Source of the DNA: Drosophila persimilis
Taxonomy: Eukaryota; Arthropoda; Insecta; Diptera; Drosophilidae
Direction of reading: 5' to 3'
Length of the DNA: 64,000 nucleotides
Assembly (NCBI RefSeq): GCF_003286085.1
Contig: NW_020825369.1
Span: forward strand, 124,001 to 188,000
The position numbers and the translations under genes were made by a program. Below the pieces are notes generated by a model. It saw nothing but the letters and a program-made list of their open reading frames with translations, searched no databases and was not told the origin of the DNA. Positions 1 through 12,731 of this stretch are shown piece by piece; the first letter of the stretch is position 1, and the number at the start of each line of letters is the position of its first letter.

Positions 1-498
1 GCCTCAGCCTCAGCCTCTGCGCTGCTGTCTGCCTCCCCCGCTGTTGATGTTTGATGCTGCCTTCAGATAAGCTTTGTCATACAGACACACATCCTCCCCC
101 CCCCCCCTTCCCCACACACACACACACACACAGATACACACGTTGAAGTGCTGCCTGCATTGAAGCGTTGAAATTAGGCTACAAGGGGGGGATGGGGGAT
201 AGAAATACGAATAAAAACAACCCACAGAGAGGGGGTAAGCACTGAAGAGCCCAGAAGAGTGGAGTAGCTGGAAGAACAAAGTCCGGAAGGCAGCGGGAGG
301 GGGGAGGGGAGTGGTAGCCTAGCCAAAGACAACTGTAAAACTACTGCAAATGGGCCAACAGCAGCAACAACAACTACATATTTGGCTTCCATCATGATCT
401 CTTCTCTGCTCTGCTCTTGCCTGCTCTTCCCATTCGTTTGGCTCTGGCTGGGCAATGGAGTGCCAGTGCTCCAATTGTGGTCAATTGTTGGTCAACAG

Positions 499-500
<2 letters not shown>

Positions 501-556
<56 letters not shown>
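501..556. repeat. (CAG)n microsatellite
   Basis: About 18 near-perfect CAG units. The frames through it read as Gln, Ser or Ala runs (Ala and Cys/Leu types on the other strand), and no flanking exon signals make it look coding. Confidence 0.9.
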
Positions 557-557
<1 letters not shown>

Positions 558-1610
558 GCAGAACCAAAGGCTGCCACGCTTCAAGTTACATAATAAAGGG
601 GAGGGAAATGGGGAAGCGGGGGAAGGGGGGAAGAGGGGGATAGAGTGGGTGGCTGGTTGGAGGTAAAACATCTTTAAGTCGCTTCTGTGTCAATTTGAGG
701 CGGAAAACTCTTGCCAGCACAGGGAAACCCCCTCCGAGGAGAGTGCTGTGACAACAACAACAAAAGGAAGGAAAAATCTTTGTCTCATTTCGAATGGCGC
801 CAACAGAGAAGAACAACAAGGGGGGGAGCACATGTTAGGAATTTCAGATGATGATGAACGTATAGCCGAAGAAATACCCTACATTCGAGTGGGAAATGTG
901 AGATCTTACCCCGAAAAACCTGCGTGGCACGAAAACCCATCATACCCCAAAAATCAGAGATTCTCAGCCTTCCGTCCCATGCCACGTTTCGTTCCAGCCT
1001 TCCCCCTTTGTGCCCCTGCGCCACGCCGTTCCACCATTTCCATTCCCAGCACGAGACCAAAAAGCAACAACAACAAACAACCTTCCATGGAACGGAATGG
1101 AACGAAACGAAACGAAACGAAACGAGACGATGTTTTCCAAAAATTTCTTGGCTTATTCTGCTTTATGGCCCGGCCAGAAAAAGGCGCCGAAGAAAAGCTC
1201 GAAAGAAAATAAAGCAAAACTATATGCAAAAATCCACAGACCCAGCGGGGGAGAGGGTAGAGCGCGGCAGAGCTGCTCCATCCAGCCGCGTTGTCGTCAT
1301 ATGGGGAGAAGAAGAAAAAAAAAAAACCAGTTTTTGGGGAGCAGCTTTGAATGAATGCAGGCGGCGGCCAGCAGACACCAGCAGCAGCCTTCCATCGCAA
1401 AACTTTTCAAGATTTTGGCTTCTAAAAAAAAACCCCCCCAAAAATAAAACATATTCAACGGCAACGACTACAACAACAGCGAGTGAAGGGCGCGGTAAAA
1501 AGTACAACAACAGCAACAATAAAATATACAAAAATAAAAAAATAAAGTAATGCTATGCGAACGCATGGAAAAACGGGTTTTCGCGAAAGTTGTCGTCATT
1601 GTTTTTGTGC

Positions 1611-1695
1611 CTGTTGTTGGTGTTGTTGTTGTGGTTGTTGTGGTTGTTGTGGTTGTTGTGGTCGTTGTGGTCGTTGTTGTTGTTGTAATTTTGGT
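1611..1695. repeat. GTT/GTG trinucleotide-type repeat
   Basis: Degenerate TTG/GTG/GTC units give a run of more than 20 Val codons in one plus frame. Related GTT-rich sequence continues patchily to about 1880. It looks like a decayed microsatellite rather than a gene. Confidence 0.85.
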
Positions 1696-2520
1696 TGTGC
1701 TTGTTGTTGTTGAAGCTTTTTCAGCTCTGTTTGTGTTTGTCTTTGGTGTTGCTTTTGGTTTTTGTTGTTGAAGTTCCTTTTGTGGGTATTTTTCTGTCAG
1801 TTGTTGTTGTTGTTGAAGTTGTTGTATTTACGGTTGCATTTATTGTTGCAGTTTTGCTATTGTTGTTGCTTTTTCTCGCTTCAGTGGCATTTTTTCTGTT
1901 GCGTTTCTGTTATTTGGCGTTTTTTTTTTTGGCGCCCACCAGACGCTCAAGCTGTCTTAAATGTCTGCAAAGTCAAGGAGTAGGAGTTCCCTCTCGCGCG
2001 AGGAGACCCATTCGTCAGGGTCTATCCATTAGATATGCGCGCGTATAAATTGTTACAAAAAATTATGCATATTTTTATGCGATAAAGGGTTTTAGGGGGT
2101 TTATCTGAATTTCCATTTTATATTTATATCGTTACAAATTTATCTTTGTTGTTATTCTTTTTTTTTTTTTCGATTTTCTTCTTGAAAGATCATCGAATCA
2201 TTCTCGAATATCTGCAACATTTTCTATCCGATGAGAGAGTTTTCAATCACCGTTTCCCATACTTTAGATTCGTTTTTATCCCATCCATATGAATTTCATT
2301 CCCACGAATCCAGCAACAAAACCCGAGAATTTCGCAATCCCCAAGACTTGCATTTGTGGGGTACGCAATCGCAGTGCGCGATATACATACATATATACAC
2401 GGAATACAGACAAGATCTTATGTAAGCTTATGGCAATTGTCGTCGAGTCGTGGCTCCCCCCACTCGGACCCGCTTTTGAATAAACAAAATCACTCTGTTG
2501 CTGATAACCGCACTGCAAAT

Positions 2521-2578
2521 AGTACAACAACAGCAACAACAACAGCAACAACAACAGCAACAGCAACAGCAACAACAA
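2521..2578. repeat. (CAA)n/(CAG)n microsatellite
   Basis: Interrupted ACAACAGCA units. They read as Gln or Thr runs on the plus strand and Leu or Cys runs on the minus strand. Confidence 0.85.
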
Positions 2579-5082
2579 ATACATAGAATAAGAATAATAA
2601 CTATAGGATTTGACGACAACAAAATTTATTTGCACAACGTGATGTGCTCAACAATTTGTTCAAATAAAACCAACACGAAACAGCAACAACAACAAAAAGA
2701 AGAGTGAGGGAAGAGGAGGGGAAAAAAAAATGACAGAAAAAACAGTCAGCAGAGATCGGGAGATGTATAAATTATTTATACGACTTGGAAAGAGTGAAAA
2801 AGTGAGACTATAGCATGCGACAAAAGTTGTATATTTGTCAGTCAAATAAATTATGGAAGAGAGACTGAGAGATTGAGAGACGTCGGGGCGACACTTGGAT
2901 TGACACAGCATGTCAAAAGCGAGTCCCCCCCCCGTTCCCCAAAAGAAATCGCCGCAAAGAAAAACCCCAAAAGAAAAACCAAAAGTTAATTACAACAGGA
3001 TGGCTAGAGGGGAGTGGCGTGGAGGAGGGGGAAAAGAGGTTGAGGCGGCATAGTCAAATGTCAGACAGGTTCAAGCAGATCCCAAGAAAGTGAAACAAAC
3101 ACTCGACAGTCGACACTGAAAAGCGAAATCAGTCAAGAGAGAGAGAGAGGGATAGAGAGGGAGCGAGAGGGAGCGAGAGGGAGAGTAAAAGTGTAACAAA
3201 TTCACAAAAGCAGAAAGCAATTTCAACAATTTGTTGCACGGATTTCGAAGCTTGTTTGCACCTCATGCAAATTAAAGAGGATTTTGTTCAATTTTTCCAA
3301 TTTTATCTTTGAAATTACGAATTTCAGCAGAGCAAGGCATTCGATACCCTTTCTTTTGTTCAATACCCTTTTAGATTAGCGGTAGGTAACCTTGGCTTTT
3401 ACAAAGATCCTTCGCGCAGACGTTTTATGATGGCAAATCTTGGATATATGATCACTTTTGACCAAGTTTTAGGTATACAAAAATATAAAAAACTATAATT
3501 TGTAAAGTTTTGCTGGATTCTCTTGGAATATTCCACTCAAAAATGTGTCCTTAGGTAAAAGAAAAGGGTATAAGGGTAGAAAATTCCAATTTCCAGAGGA
3601 AAAACCAGAGAAACTATCTCTCAGGGCTGCTCTCCCCCCCCCCCCAGAGCCATCTGCTTGCCACATTCCGTTGCAAATACCCTTTTTTGTACAGGGTACA
3701 CTCAAAATCCACATGTCGAAGGTCGCTCGTCGCTAATTGATGGCTGGAGATGCAATTACAGCGAATCGAGAGCCACGCCACACGCAAAGCGCAAAGCCAA
3801 TTTCTGTCTCTGTTTCTCTTTCTCTTTCTGTCTCTGTTTATCGGCGTCTAATGTCGATTTTTTTTTGATTGCAATATGAAGCCGGCAATTAATTTGAATC
3901 GAATGTACAATCGAAGCGGAGAGGAAAGCCCGGCTGGCAAAGGAAGAGGTGGAAACAGGGAAACGAGTAAAAGATTTGGGGCCCTGGTCACGCCTCATGG
4001 CGCGTAGTTTTTCGGGTGGAGGGGTGGTGCGGGGTGGTGAGGGGTGGTGAGGGGTGCAAATGCACATGCACAGAAAATGTTAAAATCACATTACGTATAC
4101 GCAACGTTGCGCACAGCAAAAAGGGAAATTCGTGAGACGGAAGACGGGTCGTGTGGTGTCGCCTAGGGTGTGTATTTGTTAAGTGATTGAATGATTGAAT
4201 GAATGCCTGTGTGTGCATCCATCATTGAAGCATAACACGCATTCGCGTAGGCAATGAAAAGATACGAAAAGTTACTTCACTCGAAAAGATAGAGATATTT
4301 GTTGACATTGAAATGGGGCAATGGGGGGGGGGATGGATCGATGTATCTATACACATTAATTTCTTGAGTAATTGCTGAATGGACATTGAGCCATAAGAGG
4401 CTCCATATGGAGGATAAATGTGGGGAAAGAAGACCTCCCTTTGCAGGGCTTGAAGCCTAAGAGATCTTAGATCTTTTGGGCAGATCGCTCATTTATCTCA
4501 ATTTTTTGAAGATAAAGATTTAAAAAGTGAAGAAATTATAGAATTATTCTAAATTATTCATGGCATTGAGTATCTTTAAAAGTATTCACAAAGTATTCAA
4601 CATAGAATTGAATGCATTTCGATTCCCACTGGAATTTCCATTGTTTCTCTCGCGGTTTTCTTGTTTCCACATTAATTTCCATGCAATGCCCTTTGAATTT
4701 GAAATCTCCCATTGAATGGAGATTCATTTAATTCCAACTTGTATGCAGCTTTGTGGCACACACACAAACACCTGCCACCTGCTAAAAACCAATCAAAAGT
4801 TCTATCTAGAGATTCCTCTTCCTCTCTCTCGCGCGCTGTCTGTGATTGCATTTTCCATTTCCCTCCCCAGCCTCCACGCAACCAAACTGATTTTCCATCT
4901 CATTCCACATCTAAATTTCTATCCATTTCCCACAACTGATTTTCCTCATCCGATTTTCCATTGCATCAAACTGATTTGCCATCCCATTTCCCAGGGATAA
5001 TCCCCATTATTTTCCCCAAACAAATTGCCCCTGGCGTCTATGTCAAAGTCAATTATGAAACCAATTTCCAGAAATGTGTCGC

Positions 5083-5165
5083 CCGTTGCTCTGCCGCTGC
5101 TCTGCCGCTGCTCTCCCACTGCTCTCCCGCTGCTCTCCCGCTGCTGTCCCGCTGCTCTCCCGCTC
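5083..5165. repeat. 12-bp GC-rich minisatellite
   Basis: Six to seven imperfect copies of a unit close to GCTGCTCTCCC(G) sit between a (T/A)-rich flank and unique sequence. Frames read as Leu/Pro/Ser or Gln/Ser/Gly repeats. There is no evidence for coding. Confidence 0.8.
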
Positions 5166-5700
5166 TCTCGTAATTGTTGGACATTCGTGAGGATAACAAT
5201 CGCTGAAAATTAAACGAAAACTCACATGCAACAAAAAAAAACACACACACAGATACAAAGAGAAAGGGAGAGAAAGAGCGACATTATAGGTGCTGCCGCT
5301 CCGTGGAGACAATTCCAATAAAAGTTCCATATGAATAATGGATGAATGGCAATGAATCATCCGAGTGAATGGTGCTTTCGTGGCGGTACCCACGAATAAA
5401 CAACAAACAACAAATTGCATATTAAATGATTGGGCCATAAATCGTTAAGAGCTCTTTCCTCGACGGACACGTGCAACTGCGTTCGGCGATGAGGCATGCC
5501 ACATGCCGCAAAGCCACGGCTAATTGCAATGACACTTGACATCTAATCAAAGATTCTTATGACTAGAAATCTATAAATGAACATGGGACTTGATTGGCCC
5601 AAGAGAGGAGCTCTAAAACCAAGAAAAAAGGAGAATAAAAGCCATGAAAAAAAAGAGGATTAAGGCCAAGAAAAAGGGAGCGTACAAAAGCGAAGGAAGA

Positions 5701-5787
5701 CCCCCCCCCCCCCCCCCCCCTCAAAGGCTTCGCTTTATCCCATTTTCAAGATCTAAGACCCCTCCCCTCCCTCCCCTCCCTCCCCCG
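5701..5787. repeat. poly-C tract plus CCCCTCCCT repeats
   Basis: An uninterrupted run of about 20 C (5701-5720) is followed by CCCTCCCCTCC-type repeats at 5760-5787. The complementary strand has G-runs able in principle to form G-quadruplexes. Such mononucleotide runs are also prone to sequencing length error. Confidence 0.8.
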
Positions 5788-6621
5788 CTCTCAAGTGATT
5801 CAAACAATGGTTCAATGGCCTCCTCCTCCGCCCCCTCCTCTTAGCCAAAATTGAATCCAAAGCAAATCAAATATTTGCCTGAAACTTACAGCATAAATAA
5901 AACCTAAACAAATACAACATTTTTATGTCTGAATTTCAATTAACATACAAATTTCTGTGTAAATCCTTGAACATTTACGATTTTTTTTCTCTCTTTCTCT
6001 GAATATTTATTATTATTTTTGTTTGTTTTTTGCATTTTTTATTTATCAGCAGCAGGTTGGCAAACAATTTGCACAAATGTATGTCAGGGTTTGTTCAACT
6101 TTTAATTTACATTTTTTTCCAGACAGAGAGGTAGAGAAGAACACCATACCTTATAGAGAGGGTTCTTAACAGGCCTATAAATAATAGACTTCAACGTTTT
6201 TGAGTGTTATACCTGTAACGGGTCTAAAACCCTATAGAAAATGCTTTATTTTACTCGAATACCATTAGAAAAACTCGCATTATTGCTTAGATATATCTAT
6301 AAAATCGTCTGTCATTAAATTTAATTTAATTAAAAACTAATTTCCTATCTATTTATCCATTTTCTTGTAAAACTCTTCTCCAATGATCATCTGTTTGGTT
6401 AGTATCACATTTAATGTTCATTGAAAGATAAACTTTAACAAAAGTTCATTGAAATTAGTTGCCTTTTCTCCCCTTTCCCTGCCCCTGCCCCTGCCGCATG
6501 GGCTGTCAAGTGGCATAAAACTTTGTCCTTCCTTTGGGCTCTGGACAAATGGTCGCCAACTTTTCAGCTGTCAAATTGGCCAACAGCCAGGGCCGATAAA
6601 AGACGAAGCGAGGCGCAGAGG

Positions 6622-6694
6622 GAGGAGACACTCAGAGAAAGGAGCGATAGACGGAGGAGGAGACACTCAGAGAAAGGAGCGATAGACAGAGGAG
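6622..6694. repeat. 35-bp tandem duplication
   Basis: Two almost identical copies of a purine-rich unit (GAGACACTCAGAGAAAGG core) begin at 6625 and 6660. Confidence 0.85.
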
Positions 6695-8148
6695 GAGCAA
6701 GATAAATGCAAACTCAAATAGAGACAGACACACCTGGACAGTGTCTGGCAAAAGTCTGCAGCGGATAAAGATGACAGACAAACGGAAATGGCCGACAACT
6801 TACTTTGACACATTCTGAACAGACTGTACCCCGCACAAGAGTGAGAGATTTGTCAGGGCAGACAGACTGCAATTGATATCAATTCCGAGGATGGACTGCA
6901 AGAACTGTCTTGACCCGCAATGCAGCTTCCTCCATCCGACTGTCTGGCAATCATTTGCACAGTGCTCTCTCACTCATTAATTAAGCACCCATTCAAATGA
7001 AAGCTGACAGATACAGATACATATAGTATGGTATATATTTCCCCTTTATATCAAGTAAAATTGCAATTATTTTCAATCAAATTGAAGTACTTTTGATGGC
7101 AAAAAGCCCTTCATTCTGGTGAACTCTATCGATTGACCGATTAACATACACACTACCCTGATTAATGGCCATCGAATATATGTAAATGTTTCTTTTTTTT
7201 TTGTTTTTGTTATGCCCGGTGTCTGGCTGATGGGTGATGGATCGTTTAGTGGCGGCGGCCCTAGTCACTGTCACTAAGCAGAGCACTGCTTTGAGGGGCC
7301 TTTAACAGACCTATGTAGGCCCATCAATCATCAATCATCTCTTCCGCCAGATCATCAATGGGTCATGGCTTCGATTTGTTGTCTGGTTTTTCTCTCTCTC
7401 TTTCGTTTCTAAGTTTAGCTGTTGCTACGGTAAAATGTGTTAAAAGGCTTTCGAAACGTTGTTAAACAAAGTTTAAGCTTGGGGCCACACAGAGACAGAC
7501 CCCCAGATCTCCAGCCCCAGCCCCATTGAAGTCTATCTCTCTCTTCATTTAAATTTTGATTGTTTCCGCAGATTATACATAACTTTGGATTGTGGGACTT
7601 TTGGGCTGGGATTAGTGTTGAAAGTTGGCATATGGAGATTGAGCTCCGTCACGGTTTAGCCAGAGACTATGAAATTCTGAACAAAACAGTTGGCAGTTCC
7701 GTTCCGATCATGCAGCCTGATTCGCTGTACTATATCCTCAGCAGGTGATCAGTTTTGTTCGGAAACCCTTTTAAGTGCCAAAAACAAATTGGCAGATCCA
7801 CAAATTGGCCACGCCCTCCACTTAGCACCTTTCCTTTGTCGCTCAGCAAGTGGTTAGCCCCGTTGAGCAAAATTTATGATATCATATCATATAACAAAGC
7901 ACGTTTTATGCAAACAATTCTTATCGCTTTGGCACCAAAAAGAAGACCGATTCGTTCGGTGAGTAAGAGCGATATCAGAACTTGATTGAAATATGCACAA
8001 AGCTGTTGTTCCTATCGCCAAATCACGTAACTTAAGACCGCACAATGTGTGGAAACACCTCAAAAGCTTCAAGTATTTATCTACTCTAATACGTAATCGT
8101 ATTTTATCGGTACTCATCTCTGGCCTGAGCTTCATTAGCACTTCCTCC

Positions 8149-8171
8149 ACACACACACACACACACACACA
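8149..8171. repeat. (CA)n microsatellite
   Basis: About 11 CA units. Confidence 0.9.
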
Positions 8172-9303
8172 AGAAAGAAACCTCCCACATAGAACCGTAC
8201 AAGCAAAAAAGTGTTGAAACGTTATGTAAGAATATGAATACTTCAAGCCCCCACCACCCGCTCTCAACCAATCCAATCCCCCTCTTCGCAGACAGACCAA
8301 AAATAGGGGAATTCTAATCATTTTATTGATTAATACCGTTCGATTAGCAGAGGCCCATAAAAGAAACCGATATACCCGTAGGCTGAAGTCTACGGGGGGG
8401 GGGAAAGAGACAAAAGGCATGTCCAAATTTGCTTTCAATGGTCGTCAGCAAGAGAGAAAGAGAAAAACAACAACAAAAATGTGAAACTAAATTTGGAAGT
8501 CAATGGAATGTCAAGAGGTAGAGGTAGGCGACAGTGGGGCGGGAGTATGCTCTCGTACAGCTTCCATGTGCAGCCTACCTGCTTTTATGGTTTATAAATA
8601 GAACAGACCCCCCCTTCGCATTCCCCCTACCCACAACTCAACACAAAAATTACACAGGGACAAAGGCCCTCAACTCTTCACTCTCTCACACACACGCACA
8701 CACACTACAGCTACAGGGCCTCTTCATATGTCAAGTTTCAAGTTCAACTTTAACCCTAGAAGAGTTCATTTAATACAGAAAAACAAATTGCACAAGTTAA
8801 ACCGACAGATTAAGCGAGAGATGTCTTCCTAAATAAACCATAACTTTTTTGAGTATTTTTGGGATTTATCATCGTATAAAAAACAAATACCACAAGGGTT
8901 AAGCCTGCACTCTTCTTCATTGGCATCGGCGCATCGGCGTATCGTCGTATCGTCGTGCTTTTGTCTGCTTATTGTTGTTCTTGTTGCTGCTGTCATTTGG
9001 CTACTGTGTGTGTCGGTCGTGTCTGGCTACTCTCCAGCACTCTCAACTCTCTTGAATCCTCTCTGCACTCACACCTCTCCAGGCTTCTATTTACTTTTAC
9101 TCAATTTTTTTACAGCTAATGAACGGCAACGGCAGAACCGAATCGGAATTGGCGTGCAAATGAAAAATCAACAACAAAAAAAAAACTGAATTCAATGAAA
9201 TTTTTAGTTGACTTTATGGACGGCTGACTATGGATTTTGTATATGTAGATGAAGTGAAGCAACAACAAAAGCAAATCGATTTGTACAGCTGGGCCGACCG
9301 ACA

Positions 9304-9411
9304 CAAGGTGTGCTCCGTATAAGGTGAGGCATTAACTTTAGTGCCTTTGCCTTTCTGGGGAGCTGGAAGAAGTACTCTATGAACACCTCACCTTATACAC
9401 AGCACACCTTG
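9304..9411. ncRNA. candidate microRNA-like hairpin (or MITE remnant)
   Basis: The arms are 9304-9331 and 9384-9411. The left arm begins CAAGGTGTGCT and continues GTATAAGGTGAGG. The reverse complement of the right arm shares both blocks, with a two-base internal mismatch between them. So about 24 of 26 positions pair, around an approximately 52-nt loop. The whole fold is about 108 nt, within the size of Drosophila miRNA precursors, although the loop is long. It is isolated in noncoding DNA. A short transposon remnant with terminal inverted repeats is an equal alternative, and I do not recognise a known miRNA seed. Confidence 0.35.
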
Positions 9412-11872
9412 CACAAAGAACCGTGCCTACTGTGATGAGGGAAAGAGTACGAGTTATTGACATGGGAAATGAACAGTTTGATGAATTGAAACGAAATTGA
9501 AAAACGCTTGAATTCTAACGTACAAAAGGGGGCAGGAGGGTTCGAAACTGGTTGCAGGGGGAATTTGATCTAACTGTTATTTCGATTTATGCTTTATTGA
9601 AGGCAATTTGTTGTGCCACTCTGTCTTTCTTTTTTTGCGTGCTCGAATTATAATTGCCATCGTAAATTGCTCGCTTTTTTCCTTATTTTTTGTTGTTTGT
9701 TATTTATTGATTTTACAATTTTGAGCAAATCCAGGGGCAGGGGATTTTTATTATTATCATTGTCTTATGAGAACCGCATCAGATGATGTTCCCCAGATCA
9801 ATGATGATACAAATGTACATATCTCTGATATAAGCAAAACCGCGTATTGGTTAACAATTTAAGCATCACATCACCAGCGAATGAAAGTAACAAATAACGA
9901 CATTTAAGCGTAAGCAATTATTTGTATAATAATTGCAAAAATATTCAAGGAATGTCGGTTAAACCGACAGGCAGTCAGGCAACAAAACAAGAAAGAAAGG
10001 TGGAATGTGGGAGAGCGAAGCTTTCGATACCCTTTGGGATATTGATCGACACGAGTAGATTGTTACTGGATAGACAGAAAAAAAACAAAGTACAGACAGA
10101 TTAATGTAAGCAAAAGTGGAAAAGGACTTACACTGCAAACAACCCATCAAAAACATATCATCCGGTACATGGAAGGGTATCAAAAACACTAAGCGATTCC
10201 AAAGACATTGACTCCGCGCACACTACCCGACACACAGACGAACACACAGATCCCGAAGGCGAAATGATTCATCGTCATCGGCTCTCCATTGACACACTGA
10301 ATTATGCATAAAGCAGCAAAACTTCAACTCTCCCGCACTCCCGCTCCCACTCTCAGTCGCTCTCTCGCAACCAGCCACACGTGCCCTCATAAGAGAAACA
10401 TTAAAAAGCAATAACAATTCTCCACTTGAACTTGAAATCACCAAAGGCAGGGGGATGGGAGAGAGGAGAGACAGAAACAAAAGCAAATGCAAAGCATTTT
10501 AATTGCATCTTTAAATGCCAATAAAAGACAGATAGGCGAGGGAGAGGGCAGAGAGCAGAGAGCACAGAGCAGAGTGTGAGAGAGAGAGATGTTCCCAAAG
10601 TTTGTTAATTTGCTAAAAATAGATGCTCTCTCAATAGTTGCCGCTGCCGCTGCTGCTGCTGATGCGACGTGTCGTTGCTTGTCTTGCGGTTTTTGTTGCT
10701 TCTCTTTATCTCCTTCTCTTCCAAGCAACGGCCGATGTTTATACCCTTGCAGAGAGCATACTGATTCTACGATGTGTGAGAGAATATAACAGATATGTAG
10801 ATCGAATGTATAGCCAAGGGTATTACAAGGTTCGGCTTTCGAAGCAGGTCTCTTTCTAGCTTTTTTTGCGTGTCTCTTCCTCTCCTCCTACAATGCCCCG
10901 TCGAAGTATGGACATCTGCTCAAATTTGTGTTTCTGCTTTGATTGATGATGCCTGATTATGAGTCACTCAACTCCGATCGGCGGGGGGCGGGGGACGGCG
11001 GGGCCTTGCCTTCAATCGCATTGGAGGTGAGACAGAAAGTAAACTAAGCTGCAGAGCAGAGCAGAGCAGAGCACAGTGGAGCCGCAGAGCAGGCCAGTGG
11101 GTAAGTGGGTTAAGTGGGAAATTGATGTCCACGAGTGTCGTCTATATATAGTACATATATCGACATGTCATGGTAATCTGATACACGATATAGGGCGGAC
11201 ACTATGATGATGACTTGTTGAATTAGTGGCACATAAACACACGCAAAGAGCGCTGATAAAATGGTCTTTATAATAAATTTAACTGAAAATGTAATCTTTT
11301 TAAAATTTCTTGTTTGCTTTAAACATTCCATCGGAGTCCATCCCTCCCCTCTCCCCCGCAGACATTCCCTCTTCCTGCCACACCTGCCACACATCTCTCT
11401 CTCTGCTATCTGGGGTATTGTTTCGCTTGGGGCAAACAGACAAAAGCGTTGACAAACCCATAGTATGGCCCCACCCACGCACGCCCCCCTCTTCGCACTT
11501 CCCCCGCGCCCGCAACCACCGCTTCTGTCAAGTGCAGTGAACCGTTTTGGGGCACGTCGCTGGGCAAACAGAAAAATGGTAGAGAAAAAACCAGAGAGAG
11601 AGAGAGAATATAAAAGCACATTTCCGTTCTGCTTGAAAGTGTAAAAAACCAAAAACAAAAAAACAATTTATGCCGGAACAAGAATTGAAATATATATAAA
11701 TATATAACATTTTTTTAGGCTATTTTTTTTTTTTGTATATACCAGTCCAAGTCCCTTTTCGGCCCTTTTTTGACACTCTCTTTTTGTTGGGCCTATTTTC
11801 TGACTGTTTTTCCCGACTGTTGTCTCCCATTCCGCAGATTCCTCCCATTCCGTGGTGGAATTGAAAACTTAC

Positions 11873-12731
11873 CACACTGACTCCCATTGATCGCCAGCCC
11901 CGCCGCTGCCGCCGCCGCCGCCTCCTTGGCCTGCTGGTTGGCTCCGCTGTTGCTGTGCAGAATGTCGGAGAGGGAGAGCGAGGAGGCGATCAGCTGGCGC
12001 TTCTCCTCAAAGTTGAGGAAATCCATGGAGTTGCTACGCTGCGGCGTCACCGTGATGGTCACCGACTTTTGCATCTTGGCCACGACGCACAGCTGCTGCT
12101 CGAGATCCGCCGCTGCTGCGGCACTGGGCGAATCCGGCGGAGATCCATGGGATCCGGGGTGATCGATGCCATCCGTGAGATCGGGCGGTGGCAGCGACTG
12201 CTGCTGCTGCTGCTGCTGCTGCTGTTGGTGTTGTTGCTGCTGGGGGTGGTACGAGGAGTGGTGCATCTGGTGCTGGGATCCGGGATGCTGGCCGTAGTAG
12301 GTGAAGGCCGACTGAGCGGTGGCGGCACTGTACGAGGGCGGGCCCAGGGGCGAGTGTGGCGGCGCATGGGCCACCCGAGAGGCGGCCGCCGGCGACAGTT
12401 GATAGCCGACTCCGCCGCCCGGCGACCCGGCCGTTGGATCGTGCGATCCATTGATGGCCGCCACCAGTGTGGCCAGATTGTTGCGACTGGTGTTGCTACC
12501 CATCTGGGAGGGGGCGGGGCCGTACTTCCCATGGGCCTGGGCCTGGGCTTGGGCCTGGAACTTGTGCTGCTGCTGCAGCTGGGCGAGCAGTTGTTGCTGC
12601 TGCTGCTGGTAGGCCATCGGGGGATGTTGCAGCTGTTGTCCCGTGCCGCCGCTGCCACTCCCGCTGCTGTTGCCACTCCCATTGCTGGCCGTCGACTGTT
12701 GGCTCTGCAACTTGTTGCTTCGCAGCGACAT
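11873..12731 (-). CDS. alternative first coding exon of the large minus-strand gene (partial)
   Basis: This exon encodes 286 residues plus one base and ends at a good donor (GTAAGT, minus strand from 11872). The first in-frame ATG is at 12731; the open frame continues upstream only with non-ATG codons, and the sequence there looks like 5'UTR. The protein is low in complexity at first: a Ser/Gly stretch, polyQ and QA repeats to about residue 70, then a His/Gln-rich part. The best-looking block is at about residues 222-259, containing SVTITVTPQR, MDFLNFEEKRQL and SSLSLSDIL, followed by an Ala run. High GC third positions and the block itself look like real conserved coding sequence. The 3' part of the gene lies left of the window. 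The family is not recognised with certainty; Phactr (CG32264) is a guess from remembered synteny. Confidence 0.85.

Larger units (their letters stand above)
1..11872. other. noncoding, probably intron of the large minus-strand gene
   Basis: I see no convincing gene in this stretch. The open frames here are short and low in complexity: Val runs from GTT/GTG repeats near 1.6 kb, Gln/Ser/Ala runs from CAG repeats, and Cys/Val runs from CA repeats. The phase-1 donor at 11873/11872 on the minus strand opens an intron running leftwards, and no matching acceptor with a plausible exon was found before position 1. So most or all of this is probably intron. It contains many microsatellites, C-runs and a 35-bp tandem duplication (listed separately), and one striking hairpin at 9304-9411. 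Confidence 0.55.

Noticed and set aside
748-1550. Overlapping open frames of 150-208 codons on both strands
   Set aside because: They are driven by AAACG, AAC and GAA repeats; residues are Lys/Asn/Thr/Arg runs with no start, splice or conserved pattern.
1550-2048. Val/Leu-rich open frames that could look like membrane proteins
   Set aside because: They translate a GTT/TTG microsatellite; the hydrophobicity is a by-product.
7560-7748. Acceptor-like TTTCCGCAG followed by 60 open codons
   Set aside because: No donor, no start and no upstream exon of matching strand; likely chance.
7887-8438. 183-codon minus-strand open frame
   Set aside because: It runs through a (CA)n repeat giving a Cys/Val run and has no conserved motif or promoter signals.
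10740-10850. Paired ATACCCTT / AAGGGTAT motifs that recur at several places (also 10.02, 10.15, 15.43, 51.63 and 51.75 kb)
   Set aside because: They may be traces of a dispersed element common in fly genomes, but the copies here are too short and diverged to delimit.
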